Shown here: piece after piece, positions 62,474-64,000 of the stretch | Layout of the letters: each line of letters begins with the position of its first letter | Position numbering within the stretch: position 1 is the stretch's first letter | Assembly: GCF_902825145.1 (NCBI RefSeq) | Contig: NZ_CADEAD010000003.1 | Span: 240,912 to 304,911, forward strand | DNA from: Bartonella phoceensis | Lineage (GTDB): Bacteria; Pseudomonadota; Alphaproteobacteria; Rhizobiales; Rhizobiaceae | Direction of reading: 5' to 3' | Length of the DNA stretch: 64,000 nucleotides | The notes under the pieces: model-generated | Seen by the model: only the letters and a program-made list of their open reading frames with translations | Told to the model about the DNA's origin: nothing | The model's database searches: none | Program-made: the position numbers and the translations under genes

Positions 62474-62482
62474 CATAACCAC

Positions 62483-62973
62483 CTAATATTTAATAAATTA
62501 AATTTATTCATCTTCCCCTCTAAATAGAAAAAATCACATCATTCAGTTATTGATGTATATTTATCATATTAGAAGATTAATATAATTAAAATCTCAATTA
62601 TGTATCATTTTGTGCTTGTATTAACATAATAAAAAATACTTATTGCACAATTATTTGTGTTTGTCAATTATTTGGTTTGTATCTTTAAAATTGTATAACT
62701 TAGTGATTAAATATTATTAAGATATGATTATCTTATTATGTTTAAGTCTTAATATCATAGATATTCTTAAATACACACTTAATAAAAATATTACTCATAT
62801 CAATTTAGAAGATATTATATAAATTCAAAAAAACATTTTATCAAAATGCACTAATAAAATAATTTTCTATATTATTGTAGATTGAGAAAAAATAGCTAAC
62901 CAAGCCCAAAAATTAACGTAATAAAATCTGGCTCTAATTGAAAAAGCTGCTCAAGATAAAATAATAAATGATA
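62483..62973. other. AT-rich gap before the divK fragment
   Basis: This gap holds the promoter side of the small exported-protein gene. Near its right end a plus-strand run reads [20 protein letters not shown] in an open frame of about 45 codons that continues into the divK fragment antisense. It may be a remnant of another gene; it has no start and no assignable family. Confidence 0.4.
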
Positions 62974-63108
62974 TTATGAACGCATTAAATCGCATGCTAT
63001 ACGACCATTACATGTCTCAACAGTTTCATAGCCACTCATCTCTACAAGATCACGGAATAACTTCATATTGAGTTCGTTATCTTCAAAGATTATGACTTTT
63101 TTTGACAT
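62974..63108 (-). pseudogene. truncated second copy of divK (first 44 codons)
   Basis: From ATG 63108 the translation begins [20 protein letters not shown] and follows DivK to residue 44 with seven or so changes (including V8F, A24M, R33C), then meets TAA at 62974 just past the end of similarity. It lacks the phospho-acceptor D53 and the switch residues, so it cannot act as a receiver. The stop comes from the DNA beyond the repeat boundary. Confidence 0.88.
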
Positions 63109-63443
63109 TACTATAATTTTCGCCCTTTTGAAATAAAATAAACATAAAGAGAAATGAATACATACTCCCTCTAATTTAAGATAAACTGATCAAAAAATTG
63201 TACAGCATAAAGAAATGAAATAATGTCTAATAAAAGCATTTTTTGTGCAAATATTTGTAAAATGCATCACTATGCAATTCATAAGAATGAAATCCACAAT
63301 AACCATTAAATTATTATCATATATCTTCAAATTTTGTGCACAAATTTATGGATATCTCACTTAATGCATATGTCTTTTTTTCGTGAAAAAATATCAATCA
63401 CAACAATGAACTCAAAAGCATATTTTAAAGAAGAAAAATTTAA
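62976..63443. repeat. direct repeat, copy 2: divK 5' end plus upstream region
   Basis: This is the partner of 61449-61911. It carries the truncated divK start and about 335 bases upstream. The upstream part is conserved about as well as the coding part, with TACTCCCT, the TTAAGATAAA segment and GCAAATATTTGTAA easily aligned. Divergence suggests an old duplication rather than an assembly artefact. Confidence 0.88.
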
Positions 63444-64000
63444 GTAACGTCGATATGGATAAATTGCATGCTCAATCAACAGTTCTATTTTCTCTATTAA
63501 ATTAGGGCATTCACTCTTGTAATATTTTATTATTTTAGGCAATCTTATGATCCATCAATAGAATGCTTTATAATCAGATTAAAATATCTCTTCACTATAA
63601 GCTCGAAATGGAAATCTTAGAATTGAGCACACATGCAATGGATGTACTATAAAACACAAAAGCAGTCATAACGCTAGAAAATGAAAAAAATTATCATAAA
63701 TTTTACTATCCCTTCTTCACCCATTTTTTTGTGTTATTTTAAAATCTTGTAAAAAGAATATGAATTACAGGCAAAAAAAATCAGTCTTTTGTAACTTCTA
63801 CACATCAATCGCATAAGCTTCATTACCGATAAGCATTAACATCTGTATAAGCTATAGACTTATTATACAACATCTTAAAGCATCGTCTTTGTTTATTGAA
63901 AAGAGGATATAAAGCTTTATTTTGCTCTTTGCCATATTAGCAAAAATTTAAAAATATAAAACATTATGAAAAATAATATAAAAATTATACTATCTTGCTA
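63444..64000. other. AT-rich end of window, no supported gene
   Basis: No convincing frame, RNA gene or terminator was found. If the duplication unit were a simple tandem repeat, a second copy of the small exported-protein gene would be expected near 63645-64010; I see no similarity to it there. Confidence 0.5.

Noticed and set aside
63357..63542. 61-codon minus-strand frame near the window end
   Set aside because: It starts inside the duplicated non-coding block, and the matching region of copy 1 has no such frame.
1..64000. CRISPR arrays
   Set aside because: No regularly spaced short repeats were seen anywhere; the only clear repeat pair is the divK 5' duplication.

Overview
The window reads as a chromosomal segment of a Bartonella species (Alphaproteobacteria, Rhizobiales). 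This rests on the AT-rich composition, an IalB-family secreted protein, the alphaproteobacterial gene order amidase - PBP1a - prfB, a 14-gene nuo operon with unfused nuoC and nuoD, a short-form ProS, DivK, and RNase E together with RNase J. Species was not determined. Most of the window is dense housekeeping DNA; the accessory interest lies in a few decaying islands.

Layout. 1-7 kb: the 3' end of sodC converges on a minus-strand Fe-S assembly cluster (iscS-like, sufB, sufC, sufD, sufS, sufT). 7-10 kb: an alpha/beta hydrolase, tyrS and a BCP-type peroxiredoxin on the plus strand. 10-15.3 kb: an amidase, PBP1a and prfB on the minus strand; prfB carries a canonical +1 programmed frameshift. 15.3-18.5 kb: a roughly 600-base leader and rne. 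18.6-20.8 kb: an IalB-family gene, then a gene-poor stretch with one broken frame and one orphan frame. 21-30 kb: mfd, sdhE, lolD, lolC/E, proS and RNase J, all on the minus strand. 30-45.6 kb: nuoA to nuoN in canonical order, followed by birA. 45.9-49.3 kb: tRNA-Asp, tRNA-Val, a remnant of a phage early region (cI-like repressor divergent from a Ner-like regulator, then two frameshifted genes, one ParB-like) and tRNA-Ser. 49.3-53.3 kb: decayed DNA holding a 2-hydroxyacid dehydrogenase pseudogene and a fumarylacetoacetate-hydrolase-family pseudogene. 53.3-61 kb: lemA and a TPM-domain gene, lipB, parE, recJ, rplM-rpsI. 61-64 kb: divK, a small exported or membrane protein gene with its own terminator, and a second, truncated copy of the divK 5' end with its upstream region.

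How the genes work together. The suf genes build Fe-S clusters, and the nuo genes encode complex I, which needs many of them. LipB uses octanoyl-ACP to start lipoylation, BirA biotinylates carboxylases, and SdhE flavinylates succinate dehydrogenase, so cofactor maturation is a recurring theme. PBP1a and the amidase remodel peptidoglycan. LolC/E-D exports lipoproteins. Mfd, RecJ and ParE serve DNA repair and topology. RNase E and RNase J process RNA. TyrS, ProS, RF2, L13 and S9 serve translation.

No convincing new defence or biosynthetic system is visible. The observations most worth a second look are the divK 5' duplication around an uncharacterised small protein gene, the long rne leader with its perfect inverted repeat, the suf cluster without an adjacent sufA, and the phage early-region remnant between tRNA genes.
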